A DNA stretch of 64,000 nt from Corynebacterium auriscanis (GTDB lineage Bacteria > Actinomycetota > Actinomycetes > Mycobacteriales > Mycobacteriaceae). The first letter of the stretch is position 1; the number at the start of each line of letters is the position of its first letter. Positions 46,958 through 58,426 of this stretch are shown here, one piece after another. The translations under genes and the position numbers were made by a program. The stretch spans positions 2,028,572 to 2,092,571 of the forward strand of contig NZ_CP047046.1 in NCBI RefSeq assembly GCF_030408435.1, given 5' to 3'. The notes under the pieces were generated by a model that was given only the letters and a program-made list of their open reading frames with translations, did no database searches and was not told the origin of the DNA.

Positions 46958-48241
46958 CTAGGCGCGGGCAAGCTGGCGCCGGCGCAGCATGTAGGTCGGT
47001 ACCCACACCACCACGCCACAGGCAGCCATGATCGCACCGGCCAAGGCAGGCGAAGCATAGCCCATACCTGCGGCGATGACTTGCCCGCCAACGAAGGCGC
47101 CCGTGGCATTGGCGATATTGAGCGCCGAGTGGTTGAGGGCCGCAGCAAGGTTTTGGGCATCTCCAGCAACGTCCATGAGTCGCATCTGCAGGCTGGGAAC
47201 CAGGATGGAGCCGGTCATGCCAATCAAACCGAACACGGTGATGGCCAAGGGAGCGTTGGCGGAGACAAATCGGAAGAGGGTGAGGATGAAAATCAACGTG
47301 ACCAGCACTCCGCAGATGGTGTATTCCAAATTGCGGTCGGCCAGGATGCCACCAATATAGGTGCCGATGACCATTCCGATGCCGTAGACCATCAGAGGAA
47401 TCCACATGAGGGAGGGATTAAAACCGGCACGCTCGGTTAACGTCCAGGTGATGTAGGTATAGACCGCAAACATGCCTCCAAAGCCGACGGTACCGATGGC
47501 TAGGGTGAGCAGCACTTGGGAATTGACGAGCGCGCCGAGTTCGGTAACGGGATTGGTGGCTGGCATGAGTGTCATGTGTGGGACGGTGAACCACAGCGAG
47601 ATGAAGGTGAAAACACCGATGAGGGTGACCAGGAGGAACGCAAGGTTCCAGCCGAATGTGCCACCCAGCCACTGCGCAACGGGCACGCCGATGACCGTCG
47701 CAACCGAAAGGCCCATACTAACTAAAGCCACCGACTTGCCACGCTGACCGGGCGGGGCCATCGAGGCAGTGATAAGCGCGGTGACGGAGAAGTACGCACC
47801 GTGGGGCAGACCGGCGATGAAACGCGACAGAACAAGAAGGTCGTAGTTGTGTGCGAATACCGTGAGCCCGTTACCGATGGTGAAGGCGATCATGAGGATC
47901 AGCGCTAGCCGGCGACGGGGAATCTTTCCCGTCAGAGTGGTGATGAGGGGGGCGCCGACGACTACGCCCAAGGCGTAGGCGGAGATAATGTGACCGGCGG
48001 TATCTTCCGTGATATTGAAATCAGCGGCGATGTATTTGAGCAATCCCATCGCCACGAATTCCGTAGTCCCGATACCGAAACCGCCGAGGGCCATGGCGAA
48101 CATCGCGAAGGTGCGACGGCGTGAGCCCATCTCGGTTTGGCGAGGGATCGGGCGGCGAGAAAGACGATTGGAAACGGCGTTCGAGTCTTTCGTCGTTTTC
48201 GAGGATCGCAGTGAGGGCTGTGGAACCTTGGAGGGAGACAT
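46958..48241 (-). CDS. MFS transporter, DHA1 (AraJ-like)
   Basis: A 12-helix major facilitator beginning at residue about 45 (FAMFAMALGGFGIGTTEFVAM), with the DHA1 pattern DTAGHIISAYALGVVVGAP and the loop GKIPRRRLALI. It is typical of sugar-efflux/drug exporters such as AraJ. ATG 48241 (MSPSKVP) is used; a GTG at 48292 is in frame and ATG 48130 is another option. It lies 155 nt upstream of xthA on the same strand and is divergent from icd. Confidence 0.88.
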   Translation of the reverse strand: MSPSKVPQPSLRSSKTTKDSNAVSNRLSRRPIPRQTEMGSRRRTFAMFAMALGGFGIGTTEFVAMGLLKYIAADFNITEDTAGHIISAYALGVVVGAPLITTLTGKIPRRRLALILMIAFTIGNGLTVFAHNYDLLVLSRFIAGLPHGAYFSVTALITASMAPPGQRGKSVALVSMGLSVATVIGVPVAQWLGGTFGWNLAFLLVTLIGVFTFISLWFTVPHMTLMPATNPVTELGALVNSQVLLTLAIGTVGFGGMFAVYTYITWTLTERAGFNPSLMWIPLMVYGIGMVIGTYIGGILADRNLEYTICGVLVTLIFILTLFRFVSANAPLAITVFGLIGMTGSILVPSLQMRLMDVAGDAQNLAAALNHSALNIANATGAFVGGQVIAAGMGYASPALAGAIMAACGVVVWVPTYMLRRRQLARA

Positions 48242-48405
48242 AAAGAGGGCGGACTCCAAAAAATTTATGAAACTATTTACTATTCTGGCCACACAGTAGC
48301 CCGTGAACCCGTATCATTCACAGGTTTCGGGTTTAACGTATTGTGGGGAAGGTAAAACGATAACATCTGACCGCTTAATACTGAATGCAGGGAGAAGAAC
48401 GCCAC

Positions 48406-50622
48406 ATGGCAAACATCATCTACACCCGCACTGACGAGGCCCCACTACTGGCCACGTATTCGCTCAAGCCCATCGTAGAAGCTTTCGCTGCCACCACCGG
48501 TGTGCAGGTGGAAACCCGCGATATTTCACTTGCAGCGCGCATCCTCGCCGCATTCAACGACAGGCTACCCAAGGAGCAACAGGTCAACGATGCACTCCAG
48601 GAACTCGGCGAGCTAGCCAAGACCCCCGAGGCCAACATCGTTAAGCTACCTAACATCTCCGCATCCGTACCGCAGTTGAAAGCCGCGATCGCCGAGCTAC
48701 AAAAGGCCGGTTACGATCTGCCGGATTACCCAGCCGAGCCTTCCACGGACGAGGAAAAGGACGCGCGCACCCGTTACGACTCAGTCAAGGGCTCCGCTGT
48801 AAACCCCGTCCTGCGCGAGGGCAACTCGGATCGGCGCGCGCCAAAAGCCGTGAAGAACTTCGTGCGCAAGCACCCGCACTCCATGGGTGAATGGACCGCC
48901 GATTCGAAGACCAACGTTGCCACCATGGAGGCCGATGACTTCCGGCGCAACGAGCAGTCCGTCATCATGCCAGCAGACGACACGTTGCGCTTCCAACTGG
49001 TACAGCCCAACGGGGAAACCGTGGTACTGAAGGACGAGCTGCCGGTTCTGAAAAATGAGATCGTCGACGCCACGGTGTTGAGCGCGAACGCCTTGGATAC
49101 GTTCCTGCGCGCCCAGGTTTCCCGGGCTAAGGCCGAAGGTGTTCTGTTCTCCGTTCACCTCAAGGCCACCATGATGAAGGTCTCGGACCCCATCATTTTC
49201 GGTCACGCTGTACGCGCCTACTTCTCTGACGTGTTCGAGGAGTACGGTGACGAGTTGTTGGGCGCGGGCCTGAACGGAGAAAACGGCTTGGGCGCCATCC
49301 TGGACGGTTTGGAATCCTTGGAGCACGGTACAGAAATCCGCGAGGCTATTGAGAAGACCCTCAAGGACAGCGCCGACTTGGCGATGGTGGACTCCGATAA
49401 CGGCATCACCAACCTGCACGTCCCATCCGATGTGATCGTGGATGCTTCCATGCCAGCGATGATCCGTAACTCGGGGCAAATGTGGAACGCCGATGGCAAT
49501 ACTCAGGACACGCTCGCAGTTCTACCCGATTCTTCCTACTCGGAGATCTACCAAGTTGTCATCGACGACTGCCGCAAGAACGGCGCTTTCGACCCGACCA
49601 CGATGGGCACCGTTCCCAACGTTGGCCTGATGGCGCAGAAGGCCGAAGAGTACGGGTCCCACGATAAGACTTTCAAGATTCCTCACGACGGACGTGTTCA
49701 GGTGCTGAACTCCGCCGGCGAGGTTCTGATGGAACACGAAGTTTCCCAAGGCGATATTTGGCGTGCATGCCAGGCCAAGGACATTCCTGTACAGGACTGG
49801 GTGAAGCTGGCTGTCAATCGCGCTGCGGCGACGGGCGCCCCAGCGGTGTTCTGGTTGGATCCGGAGCGCGCTCACGATCGCAATATGATTGAGCAGGTCA
49901 ACAAATACCTGGGTGATCACGATACTGAGGGCTTGGAGATTCACATCATGAGCCCAACCGAGGCGTGCCAGTTCTCCCTGGACCGCATCCGCGCTGGCAA
50001 GGACACAATCTCTGTGACCGGCAACGTTCTGCGTGACTACCTCACCGACCTTTTCCCCATCATGGAGCTAGGTACATCTGCCAAGATGCTCTCCATCGTT
50101 CCGTTGATCGCTGGTGGTGGCCTGTTCGAGACCGGTGCCGGCGGTTCCGCGCCAAAGCACGTCCAGCAAGTGCAGAAGGAAAACCACCTGCGTTGGGATT
50201 CCTTGGGCGAGTTCCTTGCGTTGGCGGAATCCCTGCGCAAGCTGGCCGAGACCGATAACAACCCACGCACTCCAATCTTGGGTGATGCACTGGACGTGGC
50301 GACGGAGAAGGTTCTAGACCAGGACAAGTCCCCTTCCCGCAAGGTTGGCGAGATCGACAACCGCGGTTCGCACTTCTACCTGGCAATGTACTGGGCACGT
50401 GAGCTTGCCAACCAGGACCGTGACGAGGAGCTTGCAAAGGTTTTCGCTCCTGTCGCCGATGCGTTGGAGCAGAAGGAACAGGAAATCTCCCAAGAACTCA
50501 TTGACGTGCAGGGCACCCCTGCCGATCTAGGCGGTTACTACTGGCTGGATGATGAAAAGGTCAACAAGGTTATGCGCCCTTCGGAGACGTTCAACCAGAT
50601 CATTGATTCTCTGAAGAAGTAA
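48406..50622 (+). CDS. icd: Monomeric NADP-dependent isocitrate dehydrogenase
   Basis: A 738-residue monomeric isocitrate dehydrogenase, a family common in corynebacteria. Characteristic segments: [56 protein letters not shown] (substrate site), [17 protein letters not shown] and [16 protein letters not shown]. It makes 2-oxoglutarate and NADPH. GGAGAAG is well placed before the ATG at 48406. It converges with sucCD across a strong hairpin. Confidence 0.98.
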   Translation: MANIIYTRTDEAPLLATYSLKPIVEAFAATTGVQVETRDISLAARILAAFNDRLPKEQQVNDALQELGELAKTPEANIVKLPNISASVPQLKAAIAELQKAGYDLPDYPAEPSTDEEKDARTRYDSVKGSAVNPVLREGNSDRRAPKAVKNFVRKHPHSMGEWTADSKTNVATMEADDFRRNEQSVIMPADDTLRFQLVQPNGETVVLKDELPVLKNEIVDATVLSANALDTFLRAQVSRAKAEGVLFSVHLKATMMKVSDPIIFGHAVRAYFSDVFEEYGDELLGAGLNGENGLGAILDGLESLEHGTEIREAIEKTLKDSADLAMVDSDNGITNLHVPSDVIVDASMPAMIRNSGQMWNADGNTQDTLAVLPDSSYSEIYQVVIDDCRKNGAFDPTTMGTVPNVGLMAQKAEEYGSHDKTFKIPHDGRVQVLNSAGEVLMEHEVSQGDIWRACQAKDIPVQDWVKLAVNRAAATGAPAVFWLDPERAHDRNMIEQVNKYLGDHDTEGLEIHIMSPTEACQFSLDRIRAGKDTISVTGNVLRDYLTDLFPIMELGTSAKMLSIVPLIAGGGLFETGAGGSAPKHVQQVQKENHLRWDSLGEFLALAESLRKLAETDNNPRTPILGDALDVATEKVLDQDKSPSRKVGEIDNRGSHFYLAMYWARELANQDRDEELAKVFAPVADALEQKEQEISQELIDVQGTPADLGGYYWLDDEKVNKVMRPSETFNQIIDSLKK

Positions 50623-50674
50623 CCCCCCTTTAAGCCGCCGGTCTTCGGGCGCGGCGCTCCTGCGCAGGAAACCC

Positions 50675-50717
50675 TTCGGCGCTGCATCTCCTCACATCAG
50701 AGGGATGCAGCGCCGAA
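50675..50717. terminator. Strong bidirectional hairpin between icd and sucD
   Basis: TTCGGCGCTGCATC (50675-50688) pairs perfectly with GATGCAGCGCCGAA (50704-50717), giving a 14-bp stem with a 15-nt loop. TTCTATT follows on the plus strand. The genes on both sides converge here, so it can terminate both. It is 52 nt downstream of the icd stop. Confidence 0.8.
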
Positions 50718-50811
50718 TTCTATTCAACCCCCACGACGGCTTCGCCCTCGGGAGGCACTGACCACCGACTGCGCCTCACAACGAGCCTAAAACAAGGGCC
50801 TGCACAACCAA

Positions 50812-51699
<888 letters not shown>

Positions 51700-51732
51700 A
51701 GTTGTAGGTGATCCTTTTCTTCGTCGAGGGAA

Positions 51733-52938
51733 TTACGCTTGGCTCGTGTGGTTACCAGCGCCCACCTGGTGAGCGATTTCTGCGGCGCGGCGCGCGGCGT
51801 CGTCCATAGAACCGACCATCTCAACACCCGGCAAACCCGCCTGCTCGAGAATTTGGCGCCCCAAGTCAGCATTGTTGCCGTCGAGGCGGACGACGAGAGG
51901 CTTAGGCTCCACACCTTGTTCCTGCAGGATCTTGAAGGCGCTGACGATTCCATTGGCAACCTCATCGCAGGCGGTGATGCCACCGAAGACGTTAACGAAT
52001 ACGCTCTTGACCTGCTTATCACCCAGAATCACGCCCAGGCCGTTGGCCATAACTTCCGCACTGGCGCCACCACCGATATCCAAGAAGTTCGCCGGCGCCG
52101 GCTTTGAATCGAACTGCTCACCGGCGTAGGCAACAACGTCCAAAGTGGACATTACAAGTCCTGCGCCGTTGCCAATCACACCAACGTTTCCATCCAGCTT
52201 GACGTAGTTGAGGTCTAGCTCTTTGGCCTTGAGCTCCAACGGGTCCGTGGAGGAAGGATCAGCCAGGTCTGCGTGATCCGGGTGGCGGAATTCGGCGTTA
52301 TCGTCTAGGGAAACCTTGCCGTCGAGGGCGATGATCTGGCCGTCACCGGTCTTCACCAGCGGATTGACCTCAACCAAGCTGGCATCCTCTTCGGAGTACA
52401 CCTTGTACAGGGTCTGCATCACTGGGACGATCTTGTCTACATCTTCGCCAGTCATTCCACCCTGTTCGGCGATCTCGCGGGCAATCTGCTCGGTCAGACC
52501 TTCCAGTGCAGTGAAGTTGCGGCGAACCAGCGCCTCTGGCTTTTCTACAGCCAGTTTTTCGATCTCTACCCCACCTTCCTTGGAGAACATGGCCAGGTAA
52601 CGACGGCGGGTGCGGTCCAGCAGAATTGAGAAGTAGTACTCCTCCGCGATATCTGCGCCTTCCGCGATCATGACCTTGTGAACGGTGTGCCCCTTGATGT
52701 CCATGCCCAGGATCTGCTCGGCATGCTGCGCAGCTTCCTCCGGGCTCTTGGCTAGTTTCACACCGCCGGCCTTGCCACGGCCACCGGTTTTCACCTGAGC
52801 TTTAACTACAACAACTGGGGTTCCCAGTTCTTCTGCCGCCTGTTTAGCCTGTTCGGGGGTTGTCGCTACCTTTGCGCGCAGTACGGGCACTTGGTGTGCC
52901 TCGAACATGTCACGGGCTTGGTATTCGTAAAGATCCAC
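51733..52938 (-). CDS. sucC: Succinyl-CoA synthetase beta subunit
   Basis: A 401-residue ATP-grasp protein starting [20 protein letters not shown] (GTG start), with [62 protein letters not shown] and [19 protein letters not shown] 52938 is preceded by GGAGA 5 nt away. The frame stays open further upstream but there is no family sequence there. A two-gene operon with sucD. Confidence 0.96.
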   Translation of the reverse strand: MDLYEYQARDMFEAHQVPVLRAKVATTPEQAKQAAEELGTPVVVVKAQVKTGGRGKAGGVKLAKSPEEAAQHAEQILGMDIKGHTVHKVMIAEGADIAEEYYFSILLDRTRRRYLAMFSKEGGVEIEKLAVEKPEALVRRNFTALEGLTEQIAREIAEQGGMTGEDVDKIVPVMQTLYKVYSEEDASLVEVNPLVKTGDGQIIALDGKVSLDDNAEFRHPDHADLADPSSTDPLELKAKELDLNYVKLDGNVGVIGNGAGLVMSTLDVVAYAGEQFDSKPAPANFLDIGGGASAEVMANGLGVILGDKQVKSVFVNVFGGITACDEVANGIVSAFKILQEQGVEPKPLVVRLDGNNADLGRQILEQAGLPGVEMVGSMDDAARRAAEIAHQVGAGNHTSQA

Positions 52939-53083
52939 GTTGTCTCCATTGGGGGTTTGACTGCGTTTTCTTTGCGGTTCCCGTCCTGTGGCCTCTTTTT
53001 GTACCGACGCCACGCCGTGCATCAGCCCTGAGACCCTGGGTGCGGTCCAATCCCCGAGCGTACAGATTTTTGTATGGCTGCCC

Positions 53084-53683
53084 TTAGCCTTTAGTGCAGG
53101 CGGTGATGGGTTCCCGAGATATCCACATAACGGTCCTGCCTGTATGCCGCGATTCGGGATCACTCTTGCGAGCACACCGCAGGATGCCGAACTGTTCATG
53201 GAATTCAACGACATCAGCAAAGTGATGCGGTTGGTGGTTATAGACAGTGACCTGCCCGTGAGGGGTAGCTAGGGTAGCCTTCATCCCTTCCACCTTGAGG
53301 ACTTCGACTGGCACCCATTTTTCTGCGGGCGCGTTGGTGGCACGCAGCACCGGCCCGTGATGGGGCTTATGTCCGGGCGCTAGCACGTTGCATTCGGCTG
53401 CGCTGCAGTGTTGGTGTTGAATGTGCCGCGGGGGCAATTCCAGATCATTCCCGTTGTGCAGGCGAGCTTTGTTCCGGCTGTGGGAGTACAGAAAGCTAGG
53501 GCTCAAGGAAGCAAAGGCAAGTAGTGCCACTAATTGGCTGCGGAACACCCGCACGTGTGATTTTCCTCCGGCAGAGAAGGTAAGGCTGGTGCCAGCGCAG
53601 GAGTTTACGTGGGCTTCAACCCAGTCGTCTGCGGAACTGTTGGGCACGGAATCAGGAATGTGAATGGACATGTCGTCAGACAC
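53084..53683 (-). CDS. Hypothetical His/Cys-rich protein upstream of sucC
   Basis: A 199-residue protein with a clear AGGAG ribosome-binding site 7 nt before the GTG. The middle region carries a potential metal-binding cluster: [19 protein letters not shown], then KPHHG, and later [11 protein letters not shown] weak hydrophobic segment lies around residues 50-66 ([16 protein letters not shown]). I do not recognise a family. It is on the same strand as sucC, about 145 nt upstream, so it may be cotranscribed. Confidence 0.65.
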   Translation of the reverse strand: MSDDMSIHIPDSVPNSSADDWVEAHVNSCAGTSLTFSAGGKSHVRVFRSQLVALLAFASLSPSFLYSHSRNKARLHNGNDLELPPRHIQHQHCSAAECNVLAPGHKPHHGPVLRATNAPAEKWVPVEVLKVEGMKATLATPHGQVTVYNHQPHHFADVVEFHEQFGILRCARKSDPESRHTGRTVMWISREPITACTKG

Positions 53684-53843
53684 AGAAAGTCTCCTAGCAA
53701 AAAGTGTTCGCTCTTCCAGCGGGCGGTTGCCTCGCTGGCTGATCTTCTCCCGGAGGCACCGTGCGCAGAACGAGCGCGGTTGCCAGCCGACAAGCCGGGA
53801 GGCTTAGAATCGTCGGTCTTCTTGATCGCACAGCAGAGCTTAA

Positions 53844-53859
53844 CAGACAGCTTGGTCTA
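53844..53859. promoter_or_regulatory. McbR-like operator 1 upstream of metY
   Basis: CAGAC-N6-GTCTA at 53844-53859 fits the C. glutamicum McbR consensus TAGAC-N6-GTCTA with one mismatch. McbR represses sulfur and methionine genes, including metY and metX, in C. glutamicum. The site is about 240 nt upstream of the metY start. Confidence 0.6.
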
Positions 53860-53959
53860 CTTTCAACTTAGCCCCCCCCCACAAGCACTAAAACAGACCA
53901 AGCGGTACGAAAAATACACCGCGATTCACCTGCCACTTTTCCAAAAATCGGCAAAAAAA

Positions 53960-53975
53960 TAGACAGAGCGGTTTA
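53960..53975. promoter_or_regulatory. McbR-like operator 2 overlapping the metY promoter
   Basis: TAGAC-N6-GTTTA at 53960-53975 matches TAGAC-N6-GTCTA with one mismatch. A TACAAT hexamer, a likely -10 element, overlaps its end at 53973-53978, so binding would block transcription of metY. A third, weaker copy (CAGAC-N6-GTACG) is at 53894-53909. The rest of the gap (53684-54096) holds no gene that I can support. Confidence 0.65.
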
Positions 53976-54096
53976 CAATTATCTTCATGCGGGCTAAAGT
54001 CTCTCTCCAACCGGACTGGGCCATTTCATCCCCGGTGAACTGCGGCCCGCAACCGTCGCGAACAACACGAAAAACTAACAAGAATCGAGATCACCC

Positions 54097-55422
54097 ATGT
54101 CAACCAAGTACGACAATTCCTCAGCCGATAACTGGGGCTTTGCTACCCGTCAGATTCACGCGGGCCAACCGGTGGATGCCACCGGTGCGCGCAACCTGCC
54201 CATCCACTTTTCCTCCTCGTTTGTTTTCGATTCCGCAGAGCACGCTAAACAGCGTTTCGCGTTAGAGGACTTGGGTCCCGTTTACTCCCGTCTCACCAAC
54301 CCCACCGTCGAGGTACTGGAAAACCGCATCGCCTCCCTCGAAGGTGGCGTGCACGCAGTCGCGTTCGCGTCCGGCCAGGCTGCGGAGACCGCAGCGATCC
54401 TCAACCTCGCCCAGGCCGGCGATCACATCGTGGCCTCCCCGCGCCTGTACGGCGGTACGGAAACTCTCCTGCTCGTGACACTACCGAAACTGGGCATTAC
54501 CACTACCTTCGTTGAGAATCCGGATGACCCAGAATCGTGGCAGGCCGCCGTCCAGGACAATACTGTCGCATTCTACGGCGAGACTTTCGCCAATCCTCAG
54601 GCCGACGTTCTGGACATCCCAGCCATCGCGGAAATCGCCCACAAGAACAACGTCCCACTCATCGTGGACAACACCCTAGCCACCGCCGCCCTCGTACGCC
54701 CACTGGATTTGGGTGCGGATGTCGTGGTCAACTCCTTAACGAAGTTCTATACCGGTAATGGCTCCGCCCTCGGCGGCATTCTGGTTGACGGCGGCAAGTT
54801 CGATTGGACTCAAGAGCGCAATGGCAAGCCCGTCTTCCCCGGCTTCGTGACCCCAGACCCTGCCTACCACGGATTGAAGTACGCTGACCTTGGCTCGGCT
54901 GCTTTCGGCCTGAAAGCGCGCGTTGGCCTGCTGCGCGATACCGGCGCTACCCTGTCCGCCTTTAACGCATGGATCTCCACGCAGGGCCTCGATACGTTGT
55001 CGCTCCGTGTTCGCCAGCACAACGAGAACGCGAAGCAGGTTGCCGAATTCCTCGCTGGTCATGACAAGGTTGCGAAGGTCAACTACGCGGGACTACCCGA
55101 CAGCCCGTGGTACGCCACGAAGGAAAAACTGGGACTGGAGTACACCGGTGCCGTGCTGTCCTTCGACCTAGCCACCGGCAGCTCCGATCCTAAGGACACC
55201 GCGTGGAAGTTCATCGATGCCCTCAAGCTGCACTCCAATCTGGCTAACGTCGGCGACGTGCGTTCCCTCGTGGTCCACCCCGCGACCACCACCCACTCCC
55301 AGTCGACCGAGGAAAACCTGGCCTCCGCCGGAGTGTCCCAGGCCACGGTTCGCCTGTCGGTGGGCATTGAGGATATCGACGACATCATCAACGACCTGCG
55401 CCAAGCCTTCGACGCGATTTAA
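54097..55422 (+). CDS. metY: O-acetylhomoserine sulfhydrylase MetY
   Basis: A PLP-dependent Cys/Met-metabolism enzyme of 441 residues that makes homocysteine from O-acetylhomoserine and sulfide. It has the ATRQIHAGQ start, YSRLTNPTVEVLENRIASLE, AFASGQAAETAAIL, the PLP Lys in VVNSLTKFYTGNG and LKLHSNLANVGDVRSLVVHP. McbR-like sites lie upstream. It is 35 nt from metX on the same strand. Confidence 0.96.
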   Translation: MSTKYDNSSADNWGFATRQIHAGQPVDATGARNLPIHFSSSFVFDSAEHAKQRFALEDLGPVYSRLTNPTVEVLENRIASLEGGVHAVAFASGQAAETAAILNLAQAGDHIVASPRLYGGTETLLLVTLPKLGITTTFVENPDDPESWQAAVQDNTVAFYGETFANPQADVLDIPAIAEIAHKNNVPLIVDNTLATAALVRPLDLGADVVVNSLTKFYTGNGSALGGILVDGGKFDWTQERNGKPVFPGFVTPDPAYHGLKYADLGSAAFGLKARVGLLRDTGATLSAFNAWISTQGLDTLSLRVRQHNENAKQVAEFLAGHDKVAKVNYAGLPDSPWYATKEKLGLEYTGAVLSFDLATGSSDPKDTAWKFIDALKLHSNLANVGDVRSLVVHPATTTHSQSTEENLASAGVSQATVRLSVGIEDIDDIINDLRQAFDAI

Positions 55423-55457
55423 CGACCCCCACCCCCAGCGACCCCTGCTTTCCCATC

Positions 55458-56585
55458 ATGCGCTCCGAATTACTCCCACCCAATGGCGGCTCGTCCATCA
55501 TCGAGATCGGCGATGTTGTCACCGAGGGTGGGGTCACTATTCCCGCCGCTCGGTTGTGCCTGCATGCCTTTTATGACGACGCCCACGGCTGCCCCACCGA
55601 AGCCGCCCGTCGGCCAATCATTCTCATCGAGCACGCGCTGACCGGCGATGGGAACGCGATGGATTGGTGGTCAGACAATGTGGGCCCCGGCAAGCCCATT
55701 GACACGGAACGCTACCTAGTGCTGTGCGCCAATGTGCTGGGAGGGTGCCAAGGCTCCACCGGTCCGGCCAGTTTGCATGCTGACGGCCGCGCCTGGGGAT
55801 CACGATTCCCCGGCCTGTCCATCAGGGATATGGTGCAAGCGGAAAACCAGTTGCTGGAAGCGATGGGCGTCGAGAAAATAGCTGCCGTTATCGGTGCTTC
55901 GATGGGAGGGGCTAGGGTGCTGGAGTGGACGCTAATGTTCCCCTCCAAAGTCACCAGCGCACTGGCGATTGCCGTTTCAGCGCGCGCGAGCGCCTGGCAG
56001 ATCGGCATTCAGTCCAGCCAGATTCGCTTTATCGAGGCCGATCCGGACTGGCAGGGCGGCGATTACTACGGAACCGGCCGTGAGCCCAATGAAGGAATGG
56101 GGCAGGCGCGGCGCATTGCGCACCTGACCTATCGCGGTGAGTTAGAAGTCGACGAGCGATTCGGCACCGATCCGCAACGGGGCGAAAATCCCTATGGCCC
56201 GTATCGTCGAAGCGACCAGCGTTTTTCCGTGGAGAGCTATCTGGATCGGCAGGCCGAGAAGCTGAAGGAGCGCTTCGACGCGGGCAGTTATGTGGTGCTG
56301 ACCGATGCGCTCAACCGGCACGATGTGGGCCGTGGGCGCGGTGGGATGAATGCGGCGTTGGGCTCCAGCCAAGTGCCCACCATGGTGGTGGGGGTGGATA
56401 CCGACATTTTGTATCCGTTCCACCAGCAGGAGCACCTGTCACGCAACTTGGGCGACTTCATCGGGTTATCCAAAATCACGTCTCCAACGGGGCACGATGG
56501 GTTCCTCATCGAATCGCGGCAAATGGGGCAGGTGCTGGAGAAGTTCCTACGGAAAGCAGAGCTACTCGGCGAGGTAGTCGAGTAG
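55458..56585 (+). CDS. metX: Homoserine O-acetyltransferase MetX
   Basis: An alpha/beta-hydrolase-fold acyltransferase of 375 residues that makes O-acetylhomoserine, the substrate of the preceding enzyme. The NVLGGCQGSTGPAS segment and the nucleophile Ser in IGASMGGARVLEW are present; the Asp is in VVGVDTDILYP and the His in SPTGHDGFLIE. ATG 55458 gives the usual start. It forms an operon with metY. Confidence 0.96.
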   Translation: MRSELLPPNGGSSIIEIGDVVTEGGVTIPAARLCLHAFYDDAHGCPTEAARRPIILIEHALTGDGNAMDWWSDNVGPGKPIDTERYLVLCANVLGGCQGSTGPASLHADGRAWGSRFPGLSIRDMVQAENQLLEAMGVEKIAAVIGASMGGARVLEWTLMFPSKVTSALAIAVSARASAWQIGIQSSQIRFIEADPDWQGGDYYGTGREPNEGMGQARRIAHLTYRGELEVDERFGTDPQRGENPYGPYRRSDQRFSVESYLDRQAEKLKERFDAGSYVVLTDALNRHDVGRGRGGMNAALGSSQVPTMVVGVDTDILYPFHQQEHLSRNLGDFIGLSKITSPTGHDGFLIESRQMGQVLEKFLRKAELLGEVVE

Positions 56586-56739
56586 CTGGGGCGCCGGGGC
56601 GGAAGCGGTCGCACCGGGACGGAAGCGGGTGCGCCGGGGCGTGAGCACCCGAGGCTGAAGTGTGGTGGCGTTGCCACGGCGTGGCTACCCGCGGCCCAAG
56701 CGGTGCAGCGGTGCAGCGGTGCAGCGGTGCTCGCACCAA
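56586..56739. repeat. GC-rich repeat region incl. 8-bp tandem GCAGCGGT
   Basis: GGGGCGCCGGGGCGGAAGC and related GCACCGGGACGGAAGCG segments repeat three times at about 56588-56642. GCAGCGGT repeats about three and a half times at 56704-56730. The region separates metX from the convergent DUF3017 gene and holds no gene. Confidence 0.85.
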
Positions 56740-57123
56740 CTAACTTCCTAGCGATTCCACACCGAGGGCAATCCACATCATCGCTAAACCTAAGGTCGCG
56801 CTGAAGATTGAATCGAATTTACGAGAACGAACCGCGAGCACGCCGAGAATTCGGGAATCAACCAGCCAGCGGATCACGGCCAAATACACCAGCGCCAACC
56901 CCAAAATGAATACGCCCCGGCGCCAGTGGTTCATCACAATAAGCCCGAAGACGACAATGAGTAAGCCCGCGAAACCGTAAATCAATCCGCGTTGCAGCGA
57001 GGCCCGCAGAGGGGACGGCGGCACAGCCCGATCGTGGGGGTTGGCCAAAAGATGCTCTCGCACTCCCCCGATCCGCGCATGGGCGGAATGCTGATGGGGA
57101 GTGTGCGGAGAGTTGGGCGACAT
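56740..57123 (-). CDS. DUF3017 membrane protein
   Basis: A 127-residue protein with a hydrophilic N-terminus (about 42 residues) and three membrane segments (LIYGFAGLLIVVFGLIVM, GVFILGLALVYLAVIRWLV, SATLGLAMMWIALGVESL). This fits DUF3017, found next to folD in mycobacteria and corynebacteria. It lies downstream of folD on the same strand. Function is unknown. Confidence 0.85.
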   Translation of the reverse strand: MSPNSPHTPHQHSAHARIGGVREHLLANPHDRAVPPSPLRASLQRGLIYGFAGLLIVVFGLIVMNHWRRGVFILGLALVYLAVIRWLVDSRILGVLAVRSRKFDSIFSATLGLAMMWIALGVESLGS

Positions 57124-57245
57124 AGCTAACCGATCTGTTTTCTATGGAACTGCTGCTGTGCTTTTTGGGTTCAGGGGGCGTGCTGCTCCGCGACTGGTAC
57201 ATTCCTCATCCGGGTGTTGTCCCGCCGCGGGTTCGAACCTCCGAG

Positions 57246-58103
57246 CTACTGCTGCACCAGGAGCTCCGCACGTTCTACCACGTTGCGCACCAAGAAAGCG
57301 CGGGTCAGCGGGCCCACACCACCTGGGTTTGGGGAGATCGCTCCGGCGACTTCCCACACGTCAGGGTGTACGTCACCTGCAAGCTTGCCGTCTTCACCGC
57401 GGGAAACACCGACGTCGAGAATGGCTGCACCGGGCTTGACCATATCGGCCGTGAGCATGTGGGGCACGCCAGCAGCGGCAACAATGACATCCGCATTGAT
57501 GGTCTCTGCCTTCAGGTCCCTCGTACCGGTATGACACAGGGTAACGGTGGAGTTCTCGCTGCGGCGGGTGAGCATCAATCCAATGGGCCGACCAACCGTG
57601 ACACCACGCCCGATCACGACAACCTTGGCGCCATTGAGTTCAACATCGAACCGGCGCAACAAGCTGATCGCACCATTTGGGGTACAAGGCAATGGCGCCG
57701 GCTCGTTGAGAACCAGCTTGCCCAGGTTGACCGGGTGCAACCCATCGGCATCCTTCGCGGGATCGATGCGCTCTAGCACCGCGTTTTCGTCCAAGTGCTT
57801 GGGCAGCGGAAGCTGCACGATGTACCCGGTGCAGGCATCGTCAGCATTGAGCTCATCAATTACGGCATTGAGCTCTTCTTGCGTAACGTCCGCTGGCAGG
57901 TCACGGCGGATCGAGTTAACACCAATCTGCTCGCAGTCCTTGTGCTTCATGCGCACGTAGGAGTGACTAGCTGGGTCATCCCCCACCAGCACAGTTGCCA
58001 GTCCTGGCGTGATTCCCTTGCCCTTTAGCGCCTTCACTCGGTCGGCGAGATCAGCGAAGATCTCATCGCGGTACAGTTTTCCGTCCAATTTAGTTGCAGC
58101 CAT
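57246..58103 (-). CDS. folD: Methylenetetrahydrofolate dehydrogenase/cyclohydrolase FolD
   Basis: A 285-residue bifunctional enzyme interconverting 5,10-methylene- and 10-formyl-tetrahydrofolate. Motifs: [20 protein letters not shown] (catalytic Lys), [29 protein letters not shown], the NADP site [18 protein letters not shown] and [14 protein letters not shown]. It is preceded by a repeat-filled 560-nt gap. Confidence 0.97.
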   Translation of the reverse strand: MAATKLDGKLYRDEIFADLADRVKALKGKGITPGLATVLVGDDPASHSYVRMKHKDCEQIGVNSIRRDLPADVTQEELNAVIDELNADDACTGYIVQLPLPKHLDENAVLERIDPAKDADGLHPVNLGKLVLNEPAPLPCTPNGAISLLRRFDVELNGAKVVVIGRGVTVGRPIGLMLTRRSENSTVTLCHTGTRDLKAETINADVIVAAAGVPHMLTADMVKPGAAILDVGVSRGEDGKLAGDVHPDVWEVAGAISPNPGGVGPLTRAFLVRNVVERAELLVQQ

Positions 58104-58269
58104 AGTTACTAATTATTCCACTTCCGGGCGGCGAATCCACCTTGAGCCCTTCCAACGACCTGCATCCAATCCCATTCCCTACCTTCATCCTCCGCCGCGT
58201 GCCCAGTCTCTACCTTCATCCACCGCATCCCTTCTCCGCCATCACTCCCATCCTCTGCGGCACCAGCAA

Positions 58270-58384
58270 TGTCGGATTAGCAGAACGAAAATCGTGGACG
58301 GGTTGGTGAGGTTAAGCGGTTGTCGAATTAGCAGAACGAAACGCAAGAAACGGCTGCGCACATGTCGAAGAAGCAGAATGAAAC
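58270..58384. repeat. Three diverged copies of a 21-bp motif upstream of folD
   Basis: Copies start at 58270, 58321 and 58363 and share TGTCGRA followed by AGCAGAAYGAAA; spacings are 51 and 42 nt. They sit between folD and the palindrome array at 58427-58510, on the far upstream side of folD. The rest of the 58104-58663 gap is CT-rich near folD and otherwise featureless. Confidence 0.75.
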
Positions 58385-58426
58385 GACTGCGAAACGATGA
58401 TTTTTGTGCATCTCGTTCTGTTTGTT

